Below are positions 10,113 to 16,928 of a stretch of DNA of 64,000 nucleotides, in pieces; positions within the stretch are counted from its first letter, which is position 1; each line of letters begins with the position of its first letter. The notes beneath the pieces were generated by a model. The model worked only from the letters and a program-made list of their open reading frames with translations, had not been told where the DNA came from and did not search any database. Location: the NCBI RefSeq assembly GCF_030734285.1, contig NZ_CP132294.1, positions 2,418,001-2,482,000 on the forward strand. Direction: 5' to 3'. A program made the translations under genes and the position numbers. Source of the stretch: Natronococcus sp. AD-5 (GTDB lineage: Archaea; Halobacteriota; Halobacteria; Halobacteriales; Natrialbaceae).

Positions 10113-10121
10113 TAATAATAG
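10113..10121 (-). promoter_or_regulatory. TATA-like promoter box of the ilvB operon
   Basis: The minus strand reads CTATTATTA, about 31 bp before the leader ORF's ATG and about 235 bp before ilvB. It places a separate promoter between leuA and ilvB. The 9879-10201 stretch (323 bp) holds this box, the leader ORF and the hairpin; I see no other gene or structural RNA in it. Confidence 0.5.
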
Positions 10122-10201
10122 TTCCGACCAGGGCAATGCTGGCGGGAACGGCGTCGCGATAGCCGGGGCTCCCGGCCGGTAGCAAACTGGGTGGACATCC
10201 C

Positions 10202-11435
10202 TCAGATGCGCACCTCCTCCGGCTCCCGCTGACGTTCGACGCCAGCGTCCTCGGCGAAGCGCTCCAGATCGCTGACCGTGATCCGGCGCTTCTCCGCACC
10301 GTAATCCTTGACTCGGCGGGTGACCGTGCGTACCTGCTCGTCGGTGGGGTCGAACCCGCACTCGCGCAGGCGCTCGCGGACCGAGTGCGTGCCCGTGTGT
10401 TTCCCCATGACCAGTCGGCGTTTCGCGCCGACCATCTCCGGGGTCATGACGCCGGGCTCGAAGGTGTCGGAGTTCTCGATGACGCCGGCGGCGTGAATGC
10501 CGCTCTCGTGGGAGAAGGCGTTGTCGCCGACGACGGGTTTGTTACCCGGCGTCGGGACGTCGCTTTTCTCCTCGACGACCTTCGAGAGCTCGGTGATGCG
10601 GGTCGTGTCGATCCCCGTATCGCACTGGTAGACCGACTCGACGGCCATCACGAACTCCTCGTAGGCGGCGTTGCCGGCGCGCTCGCCGATCGAGTTGACC
10701 GACACCTGGGCCTGGTCGGCCCCCGCTTCGATGCCGGCCAGCGCGTTGGCGGTGGCCAGTCCGAAGTCGTCGTGGGTGTGGACGTCGACCCGCGCGTCGG
10801 TGTGGGCGCAGATCGTCTCGATCAGCGCCTGGAACCGCCCGGGCGTGGCGACGCCGCAAGTGTCCGGAACGTTGATCCAGTCCGTGCCGGCCTCGGTGAC
10901 CGCTTCGACCACCTCGAGCAGGAATTCCTCGTCGGTGCGCGTCGCGTCCATCGGCGAGAACATGCAGGTCGCCCCCGCTTCCGTGATGCGTTCGACCGAT
11001 TCGACGGCGCGCTGGACGACGTCCTCTCGCGTGGCGTGCATCGAATCCTCGATCTGGACGTCGCTGGTGCTGACGAACGTGTGCACCATCTCGACGCCGG
11101 AGTCCAGCGCCGCTTCGATGTCCTCGTCGACGACGCGGGCTAACCCGCAGGTGGTCGTCGACGTCGAGGAAGCGATATCGCGAACGGCCTCGAACTCGGC
11201 CTCGGAGTTGACCGGGAATCCAGCCTCGATGACGTGGGTTCCCATCTCGTCCAGAATCGTTGCGATCTGCCGTTTATCGTCGGCGGAAAACGACGTTCCG
11301 GGCGACTGTTCGCCGTCCCGGAGGGTGGTGTCGAAGACACGTGCTGACTCGATTTCGTCAGTGGAATCTAACGTGCCCTGGAAGAACTCGACCCCCCTGA
11401 CTGGTGTCAGAGGTCGGGTTGCCTTGTGCAGACAT
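10202..11435 (-). CDS. leuA: 2-isopropylmalate/(R)-citramalate synthase, apparently frameshifted near the N-terminus
   Basis: About 410 residues. The enzyme condenses acetyl-CoA with 2-oxoisovalerate (or pyruvate). Signatures are VFDTTLRDGEQSPGTSFS, VHTHDDFGLATANALAG and NSIGERAGNAAYEE, from the catalytic TIM barrel with its metal ligands; the regulatory C-terminal domain is lacking or short. The likely start is the ATG at 11433-11435 (MSAQGNPTSDTSQG), placed about 30 bp after a strong TATA box, but that frame leaves the conserved frame at a run of six C on the plus strand (11392-11397). Removing one base joins it to GVEFFQGTLDSTDEIE. No in-frame ATG or GTG exists in the conserved frame downstream of the promoter. 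Either a real mutation or sequencing slip, or recoding. Confidence 0.88.
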
Positions 11436-11460
11436 TGTATCCGTTCCGACGCCCGAGGAT

Positions 11461-11470
11461 GTATATAAAA
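11461..11470 (-). promoter_or_regulatory. TATA box of leuA
   Basis: TTTTATATAC on the minus strand, about 26-35 bp before the ATG at 11435. Spacing fits a leaderless transcript beginning at or a few bases before that ATG. It argues against starting leuA at the far upstream in-frame ATG near 11545, because the promoter would then lie inside the gene. Confidence 0.7.
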
Positions 11471-11879
11471 CTGGCGCTGGACCCGGTGTGGCGTAACGTG
11501 TCGAGTAGAATAGTAATCGAGTATCACGCGAAAACCGCAAGACATCAACGACCTATTATTGAGGAGTGATCCTATTACCATACGGGACCCCTTCCGGGCC
11601 CCAATTTTATTTCCCGTGTTATAGATATAAAATATATCTTATTTACTATAGAATTATGTCCAGAACGCTGGCGCGCGCCTCACGATGCACACACGGTCAC
11701 TAACAATCGGTATGAATACAACGAATTAGGTGTTCGTCCACTTTCGGGATGATTACGGTACGAACGGTGAGAGATGAACGGCGTCCTGGGAAGACCCGGG
11801 GCTGTAGACGGGGGAAGTACAACGTGTTACAACCGAGCGCGCGTTCGCTCCTCGATCGTTCGAACCGGCGGGACGGCGA
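11471..11879. other. AT-rich intergenic region upstream of leuA
   Basis: About 400 bp without a credible gene. It is much more AT-rich than its surroundings around 11600-11660, with several TATA-like stretches (for example near 11624-11640) on both strands. A GC-rich inverted pair, GGGACCCC and GGGCCCC, lies near 11584-11601, close to an AT-rich ATTTTATTT. I see no acidic ORF and no tRNA-like fold. It probably holds further regulatory sequence for leuA and the end of the Lrp-TRASH gene's transcript. Confidence 0.4.
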
Positions 11880-12473
11880 TCACTCGAGCGCGTCGCGGTG
11901 TGACTCGTACCGGCTCACGTAACGGTCCTCACAGGAGGGACAGCAGAACGTCTTGATCTCCCCGTTCACGGTCGCCGTCACCCCGTCGTTGGTGACCTCC
12001 TTCCCGCAGACCACGCACTCGAGCGCGAAGCCGGTCGCCGCGAGGTCGGTCACCCGATCCGAGCGGTTGCAGAGGGTGACGTCGTAGCCGGTTACCGTTC
12101 CGAGGTCGACCTCGCGCTCGAGCCACGATCGGGCGTCGGCGTTCGGGATCGTCGCGTGGACGATCACGCGGCCGTCCATACCCTCGAAGACGTGTTCGAC
12201 GCCCTCGAGTTCGCCGGCGGCCGCGTAGACGTCGGCGACCGCGTCGGGGGTCGGCTCCAGTTCGACCAGCACCGGCACGTCGCCGCGGAGTTTTCCGCGG
12301 TCGATGTCGATCGTGAACCCCTGGATGATCTCCTGCTCTTCGAGTCGCGAGATGCGATCGGAGACGGCCGGCGGCGTCAGTCCGACGTGCTCGGCGATCT
12401 CCTTGTACGGGCGGCGGGCGTCGGCCGCGAGGAGTTCGAGAATCTCGAGATCGGTCTCGTCGAGGTCGCGCAT
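11880..12473 (-). CDS. Lrp/AsnC-family regulator with C-terminal TRASH metal-binding domain
   Basis: 197 residues. An AsnC-type helix-turn-helix occupies residues 1-55 (MRDLDETDLEILELLAADAR, PPAVSDRISRLEEQEII). The RAM/ligand domain is at about 65-140. A TRASH domain near 150-190 has Cys residues in CVVCGKEV and FCCPSCEDRYV. TRASH domains are predicted metal sensors, so a metal-responsive (perhaps copper) regulator is likely. The ATG at 12471-12473 is 124 bp from the divergent ferritin-like gene, which could be its target. The specific metal cannot be read from the sequence. Confidence 0.88.
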   Translation of the reverse strand: MRDLDETDLEILELLAADARRPYKEIAEHVGLTPPAVSDRISRLEEQEIIQGFTIDIDRGKLRGDVPVLVELEPTPDAVADVYAAAGELEGVEHVFEGMDGRVIVHATIPNADARSWLEREVDLGTVTGYDVTLCNRSDRVTDLAATGFALECVVCGKEVTNDGVTATVNGEIKTFCCPSCEDRYVSRYESHRDALE

Positions 12474-12597
12474 AGGTGTCGATTGGAACGCTCGCGCCAA
12501 GAGTGTGCCGTGCGGCCGGCGGAGCGCCCGCGCGAACGGACTGGTCACGAAACCGCGTGTGAGGATTATACCTTCGTTCGTGGAAGGACGGGACGCA

Positions 12598-13053
12598 ATG
12601 ACGTCCGACGAAGTTACAGACCTCCTGACGGAGGCGTACATCGACGAACTCGAGACCGTGATGAACTACCTGACGAACGGCATCGTGCTGGACGGCGTCC
12701 ACGCCGAGGAGGTCAAAGAGAGCCTCGAGGCCGACGTCGAGGAGGAACTCGAGCACGCCCGCCTGCTGGGCCACCGGCTGAAGCAACTCGACCAGTCCCC
12801 GCCCGGATCGGAGTCGTTCGAGGCGCGCCAGTCCAGCCTACAGCCGCCCGAAGATACCACGGACGTTCAGTCGGTCATCGACGGCGTCCTCGAGGCCGAG
12901 GAGGAGGCGAAGGAGACCTACCGGTCGCTGCTCGAGGCGGCCGAGGAGGCGAATGATCCTGTCACCGAGGACGTCGCGGTGACGATCCTCGCGGACGAGG
13001 AGGCTCATCACACCGAGTTCCGGGGGTTCAAAAAAGAATTTCCCCAGGATTGA
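12598..13053 (+). CDS. Ferritin-like diiron-domain protein
   Basis: 151 residues, nearly all helical. Glu/His pairs in the expected four-helix spacing are visible: ELETVMNYL near residue 18, EEELEHARLLGHR near 49, EAEEEAKETYRSLLEAAEE near 101 and DEEAHHTEFRG near 134. This matches the ferritin/rubrerythrin-like fold with an EExH site but has no rubredoxin domain. A role in iron handling or oxidative defence is likely; storage versus peroxidase activity is unclear. It is divergent from the Lrp-TRASH regulator. Confidence 0.8.
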   Translation: MTSDEVTDLLTEAYIDELETVMNYLTNGIVLDGVHAEEVKESLEADVEEELEHARLLGHRLKQLDQSPPGSESFEARQSSLQPPEDTTDVQSVIDGVLEAEEEAKETYRSLLEAAEEANDPVTEDVAVTILADEEAHHTEFRGFKKEFPQD

Positions 13054-13115
13054 TACCGCCGGTGACAGGTCTCTCGAAGCGAACGTTTTTCTCGTCGCGC
13101 TTCGAGGGTGCCACT

Positions 13116-13400
13116 ATGAGCGATTTCGACCTCGACTTGCGAGCCGTCGAGGAACACATCGAGGAGGAGTTCGAGGGTGAAATCGCCCTCGGCGTCCTCG
13201 ACGGGACGACCCCCGCAGACGAGTGGCTCGAGGCGGTCTCGAACGGCAACGTGCTCGTCCTCTGCGTCGACGGCGAAGTCAACGACCTGGCGTCCGGATT
13301 CGCCCGCGACGTCAAGGAATCCGGCGGCAGCCTCGTCCACTTCCGGGGCTTTCTGATCGTCGCGCCGCCGGGTGTCGACGTGAACACGGACCGACTCTGA
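13116..13400 (+). CDS. Small conserved haloarchaeal protein (DUF5779-like)
   Basis: 94 residues, strongly acidic: MSDFDLDLRAVEEHIEEEF, then FEGEIALGVLDGTTPADEW, an alternating strand segment NVLVLCVDGEVNDLASGF, and HFRGFLIVAPPGVDVNTDRL at the end. No signal peptide, membrane segment or catalytic motif. I associate it with the haloarchaeal DUF5779 group from memory. Function unknown. It follows the ferritin-like gene by 62 bp on the same strand and may be co-transcribed. Confidence 0.75.
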   Translation: MSDFDLDLRAVEEHIEEEFEGEIALGVLDGTTPADEWLEAVSNGNVLVLCVDGEVNDLASGFARDVKESGGSLVHFRGFLIVAPPGVDVNTDRL

Positions 13401-13486
13401 TCGACGACCGGCGACCGGAAGTCGGCTGGTGAACCGGCACAAAAAAGCGCTGGATATCGCGGGATCGACGGAGTTGATTCCCGGTT

Positions 13487-13978
13487 TCAGGCTTCGAGTT
13501 CGTCGTAGTCGAACTGCTCGCCGTACTCCGAGAGCGTATCGAGTTCGTCCTGTTCTTCGCGCAGCGTCTCTTCGAGGGTGTCGGCGGCGTCGTCCACTCC
13601 GATCTGGTCGGCCATCGGAATGAGGTTGCCGTAGGTGGCGATCTCGTAGTGTTCGGCCTTCTGTCCGGCGGCGATGTTGAACCGGTTGATCGCCTCGTCG
13701 CTCGGCTCCTTGCTCATGAACTCCTCGTGAGCCTCGATCATCCCCTCGATGACGGGGTCTTCCTCCGCTTCGGCCTCTGTATCGAGCCGGTCGAACACCT
13801 GCTCGATGCGATCGATGTGCGTCCGGGTCTCCTCGCGGTGCTCGGCGAATCCGTCCTGTAACTCCTCGCTCGAGGAGGTCCCCTCGAGTCCCTCGAGGGC
13901 GTCGACGAGGCGCTGTTCGGTGTAATACGCGCGCTTCAGCCCGGCCACGAAGAGGTCTTCGGTTGTATCGATAGTCAT
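13487..13978 (-). CDS. DUF892 (YciE-like) ferritin-fold protein
   Basis: 163 residues. The start MTIDTTEDLFVAGLKRAYYT and the pattern TEQRLVDALEGL, FAEHREETRTHIDRIEQVF, KAEHYEIATYGNLIPMAD and EEQDELDTLSEYG are characteristic of the DUF892/YciE family, four-helix proteins with a diiron-type site induced by stress in bacteria. Its role in archaea is not established. It is convergent with the DUF5779-like gene; with the ferritin-like gene nearby it makes a small metal/stress cluster. Confidence 0.88.
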   Translation of the reverse strand: MTIDTTEDLFVAGLKRAYYTEQRLVDALEGLEGTSSSEELQDGFAEHREETRTHIDRIEQVFDRLDTEAEAEEDPVIEGMIEAHEEFMSKEPSDEAINRFNIAAGQKAEHYEIATYGNLIPMADQIGVDDAADTLEETLREEQDELDTLSEYGEQFDYDELEA

Positions 13979-14079
13979 GGGCGATCCGCCCGAGTGGACG
14001 CTCCTGTCTTCGGTAAACAGTCGGCTTACACGTAGCAGGTTCGGCTGGAGGGTGACGACAGCGCCCGTAGAGCGGCGTT

Positions 14080-14763
14080 TCAGGTCGTGAACGTGAGGAA
14101 ATGGCCGTCCGGATCGCGGACGACGACCCGCTCGTCGTCGACGGCGTCGACGTGGCGAACGCGATCCGAGACCGCCTCGAGCGCCGCGGTCGGTTCGCTG
14201 GTCTCGAATCCCAGGTCGACGTGCACCCCGCCGCGAGCGTCCGCGATTCCGAGGTGCGGTTCCCACAACTCGAGCGCCATCGGTCCGTTCATCCGGACCC
14301 GTTTGCGGTCGTCGCCGACGTCGACCGTCTCGAATCCGAGGTCCTCGTAGAACGGCCGGGCGCGCTCGAGCGACTCGACTTCGAGAACGACCTCGAAGAC
14401 GCCGTCGATCCCCGGACCGTCGACGTCCCGCTGCCCGAGTTCGACGCAGTTGCCGTCGGGATCGTACAGGTACAGCGATTTCGCGGAACCGAACTGGACC
14501 TCCTCGAGGTCGTACTCGTCGCTCAGGCGATCCCACCAGTCGTCGTACTCGGCCGCCGGGATGGAGAAGGCGTAGTGAGTGTGGAGCCCGCCTCGCGGGA
14601 GGCCGTCGGGGCGTCGCAGGACGAGATCGGTCTCGCCCGCGGCCAGGACGCACTCGTTCTCGCGCTCGTCGCGGACGGGAAGCGACAGCGTCTCCGCGTA
14701 GAACCGCCGTGCCGGCTCGAGGTACTTGACCTCGAGTGCGAGCCAGGAGAGCCCGGTGAGCAT
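14080..14763 (-). CDS. VOC-superfamily (glyoxalase/extradiol dioxygenase-like) protein, two modules
   Basis: 227 residues with two paired beta-alpha-beta modules: residues 1-115 (LSWLALEVKYLEPARRFYAE to LYLYDPDGNCVEL) and 120-227 (VFEVVLEVESLERARPFYED to VVVRDPDGHFLTF). The DPDGxxxE/F ends and the His of the middle strands resemble catechol-2,3-dioxygenase-type domains. Only some metal ligands are evident (for example Glu in NCVEL). The substrate cannot be predicted. It is divergent from the 14845 gene, with 81 bp between the two starts. Confidence 0.85.
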   Translation of the reverse strand: MLTGLSWLALEVKYLEPARRFYAETLSLPVRDERENECVLAAGETDLVLRRPDGLPRGGLHTHYAFSIPAAEYDDWWDRLSDEYDLEEVQFGSAKSLYLYDPDGNCVELGQRDVDGPGIDGVFEVVLEVESLERARPFYEDLGFETVDVGDDRKRVRMNGPMALELWEPHLGIADARGGVHVDLGFETSEPTAALEAVSDRVRHVDAVDDERVVVRDPDGHFLTFTT

Positions 14764-14844
14764 GGTCCCTCGTACTTCGGGCGGGAACATAGAAGCGTCG
14801 GCGCCCCGTCCACGTTTATGGGCGGAGCGGGCGTAGTAACCGGC

Positions 14845-15528
14845 ATGCCCTTCCGCGTCGACGAGCGCGCGACCGAGTTCGCGGAGATCGATCGCTTCGA
14901 CGGCGGCGTCGGCTGGATCGCCCACCCAGAAGAGGAGCTGCAGCGGGCCAGCCACGCCCTCGAGCGAGGCGGCGAGGTGTGGGTGTTCGACCCCGTCGAC
15001 GCCGCCGGGCTCGACGAGCTTCTCGCCGAGTTCGGCGACGTGACCGGCGTCGTGGTCACGCTCGGTCGACACGCGCGCGACGCCGAAGCCGTCGCGAACC
15101 GCCACGACGTTCCGGTCTACCTCCCGGCGTTCTTTGAGGGCGTCTCCGAAGGGGTCGACGCGCCGGTCGTCCGGTTCGGCGACGAACTCGCGGATACCGG
15201 ATTCAAGACCCGAACGCTCGTCAACAACCGGTTCTGGCAGGAGGTCGCCGTCTACGATCCCGACGGGAAGACGCTCGTCGTCCCGGAATCGCTCGGGACG
15301 GCCGACTACTACCTCGCGAGGGGCGAACGCCTCGGCGTCCACCCGGTGCGGCGGGCGATCCCGCCGCGCGACGCCCTCGGCGACCTCGTCCCCGACCGGG
15401 TGCTCGTCGGCCACGGCGCCGGCGTGACGAGCGACGCCACGACCGCGCTCGAGACCGCGCTGGCCGGGTCGCGAAAGCGAGCCCCGCTGCTGTACGCCAA
15501 GACGGGGCGAAAGCTCCTCCCGATCTGA
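14845..15528 (+). CDS. Haloarchaeal protein with a degenerate metallo-beta-lactamase-like fold
   Basis: 227 residues. The order of strands and turns resembles metallo-beta-lactamase proteins: GGEVWVFDPVDAAGLDELL, then VTGVVVTLGRHARDAEAVAN where HxHxDH would be expected, then VPVYLPAFFEGV, and VLVGHGAGVTSDATTALETA near the end. The metal ligands are largely missing (LGRHARDA in place of HxHxDH), so hydrolase activity is doubtful. The assignment is a fold-level inference; function unknown. ATG at 14845, shortly after a TTTATGGG stretch. Confidence 0.7.
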   Translation: MPFRVDERATEFAEIDRFDGGVGWIAHPEEELQRASHALERGGEVWVFDPVDAAGLDELLAEFGDVTGVVVTLGRHARDAEAVANRHDVPVYLPAFFEGVSEGVDAPVVRFGDELADTGFKTRTLVNNRFWQEVAVYDPDGKTLVVPESLGTADYYLARGERLGVHPVRRAIPPRDALGDLVPDRVLVGHGAGVTSDATTALETALAGSRKRAPLLYAKTGRKLLPI

Positions 15529-15559
15529 GGGACACAGCTAACTTCGCTCCCCTCGTACG

Positions 15560-15988
15560 ATGGTCGTGGTCTACGTTATCCGCGCGCTGGTCGACGTGCT
15601 GCTCGAGTTGGCCAGCGACGCCGATCCGAATCGCGTGAAGACGGGCGTCTCCGTCACGACGGCCGGCGAACTCGAGGGGGCCGGCGGTATCCCACCCGAG
15701 ACGCCCGTCTTCACGGATTTCTTCCTACCGGACCCCGGGAACGCGGTCAACGCGGTCTTCGGCGTCGATCTCTCGACGCCCGCCCGCCAGACCCAGGGGC
15801 AGTTCGTCTCCCATCCCGTCAGCGAACTCGAGGTGACGAAACGGGACGACCTCGCCGAAGTGATCTTCGTCGCCGTTCCGCCGTGGGAGATCGACGACGC
15901 GTCGTTCGCCGCCTTCGATCGCGCCGGCGAACGTCAACCGCTCGAGATCGTCGACGCCCGCGCGCCGGAGGGATCCCTCCGGGGGTGA
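15560..15988 (+). CDS. Conserved-type haloarchaeal protein, unknown function (possibly JAMM-like)
   Basis: 142 residues, 31 bp after the previous gene on the same strand. The N-terminus VVVYVIRALVDVLLELASDA is an amphipathic or hydrophobic helix; further on are ETPVFTDFFLP, NAVNAVFGVDLSTPA and GQFVSHPVSELEVTKRDD. The placement of a SHP motif after a strand-helix core recalls JAMM/MPN metalloproteases, but the full EXnHxHx10D set is not evident. This is a weak analogy; I do not assign a function. Confidence 0.65.
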   Translation: MVVVYVIRALVDVLLELASDADPNRVKTGVSVTTAGELEGAGGIPPETPVFTDFFLPDPGNAVNAVFGVDLSTPARQTQGQFVSHPVSELEVTKRDDLAEVIFVAVPPWEIDDASFAAFDRAGERQPLEIVDARAPEGSLRG

Positions 15989-16038
15989 GCGCAGTCGGGC
16001 GCGCGACGGGAAAGAAAACGAAGTACTGCGCGGCGGGA

Positions 16039-16158
16039 TCAACTGCCGGCCGGCGACGGCCAGTCTCCGTCGTCGATGATTCGGTCGATGATGCTACCGG
16101 AAGGCTGTTCTCCGTCTTCGGAGTCGTCGGACGTCGGGAAGTTGGGTACGTGTGGCAT
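16039..16158 (-). CDS. Candidate 39-residue acidic microprotein
   Basis: An ATG at 16156-16158 opens MPHVPNFPTSDDSEDGEQPS, then GSIIDRIIDDGDWPSPAGS and a TGA stop. Twelve of 39 residues are Asp or Glu against one Arg and no Lys, the composition expected of a real haloarchaeal protein and not of a random GC-rich frame. SGSIIDRIIDDGDW could form a short amphipathic helix. It lies alone in a 291-bp gap. Function unknown; expression is unproven. Confidence 0.5.
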   Translation of the reverse strand: MPHVPNFPTSDDSEDGEQPSGSIIDRIIDDGDWPSPAGS

Positions 16159-16279
16159 GCATCTCGACCTCCGTGATCGATTACCGTCTCGAGACGGATA
16201 ACGGCTGGGCTCGGCACGCGACGGAGCGAGGAGTCGCTCCGATCGGCGAACGGATTCGAGGCGGTGACGACCGCTTGCT

Positions 16280-16489
16280 TCACTCGAGGTAGCCGAGCCC
16301 GCGGAGCTGTTCGGCGATCTCCTCGAACTCCGCCTCGGTGAGCTCGCCCTGCTGCTGGTGCTGGATGACGATGCTCCGGAGCAGAAACCGAACCAGATCG
16401 CTGGTGCTCTGAAAGCTCGTCCCCTCGATCGTTTCGTCGACGCGGTCGGCGAGGTCTTTCGGAATCGAAACCGTGGTGTACTCGGTCAT
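16280..16489 (-). CDS. Ribbon-helix-helix (CopG-type) DNA-binding protein
   Basis: 69 residues. The RHH domain is clear: strand TTVSIPKDLADRVDETIEG followed by STSDLVRFLLRSIVIQHQQQ. The tail ELTEAEFEEIAEQLRGLGYLE ends in the same LxxLGYLE peptide as the AlkP-superfamily enzymes of the 25-36 kb island. RHH proteins of this size act as dimeric repressors, often autoregulatory or part of toxin-antitoxin pairs; no toxin gene is adjacent. It is divergent from the DUF5789-like gene. Confidence 0.88.
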   Translation of the reverse strand: MTEYTTVSIPKDLADRVDETIEGTSFQSTSDLVRFLLRSIVIQHQQQGELTEAEFEEIAEQLRGLGYLE

Positions 16490-16598
16490 ACGCGATACTC
16501 CGTCCCGGCCCTCAAAGACGTGTCGGCATTCGGAAAGAGGGACGGGAATGGCGAAGTCTCCGCAGCGGTTTTGAGACGTGCCGCCCTACCCACGACGT

Positions 16599-16928
16599 AT
16601 GGGAGTCCGGCCACCATCGAACGGAGACGACGACAAACCCGACAGCATCGATTTCGGCATCGCCGCCGTCGACGCGCACCTCCGGAACAGCGACCTCGCG
16701 TTTCCGGCGACGAAAGACGACGTCGCGGCCGAAATCGGCCACGAACAGATCCCCTACGACGTCCACGGCAACGACGTCCCCCTCGGCGAGATGCTCGAGG
16801 AGGCCGACCGAAACCGGTTCCGGTCGCGCCAGGAGTTGCTGAACGCGCTTCACGAACCCTTCGAGGAGTACCGACAGCAGCACTCCAACGGCGTCGTCCA
16901 GCAGGTGCGGTCGATGCTGCCGTTCTAG
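16599..16928 (+). CDS. Small haloarchaeal protein (DUF5789-like)
   Basis: 109 residues from the ATG at 16599 (MGVRPPSNGDDDKPDSI). It contains AVDAHLRNSDLAFPATKDDV, AAEIGHEQIPYDVHGNDVPL and SRQELLNALHEPFEEYRQ, which I associate with the DUF5789 group of small haloarchaeal proteins from memory. Soluble, helical, no catalytic motif. Its stop overlaps by 4 bp the end of the convergent aglJ gene. Confidence 0.75.
   Translation: MGVRPPSNGDDDKPDSIDFGIAAVDAHLRNSDLAFPATKDDVAAEIGHEQIPYDVHGNDVPLGEMLEEADRNRFRSRQELLNALHEPFEEYRQQHSNGVVQQVRSMLPF

Noticed and set aside
9875-10198. A 107-codon minus-strand frame across the ilvB leader
   Set aside because: It is basic and unlike any haloarchaeal protein; it runs over the leader ORF and hairpin in another frame and into the ilvB start.
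11436-11581. An upstream in-frame extension of leuA starting near 11545 or 11581
   Set aside because: It would place the strong TATA box inside the gene and add sequence without family resemblance. The leaderless ATG at 11435 with a one-base shift explains the data better.
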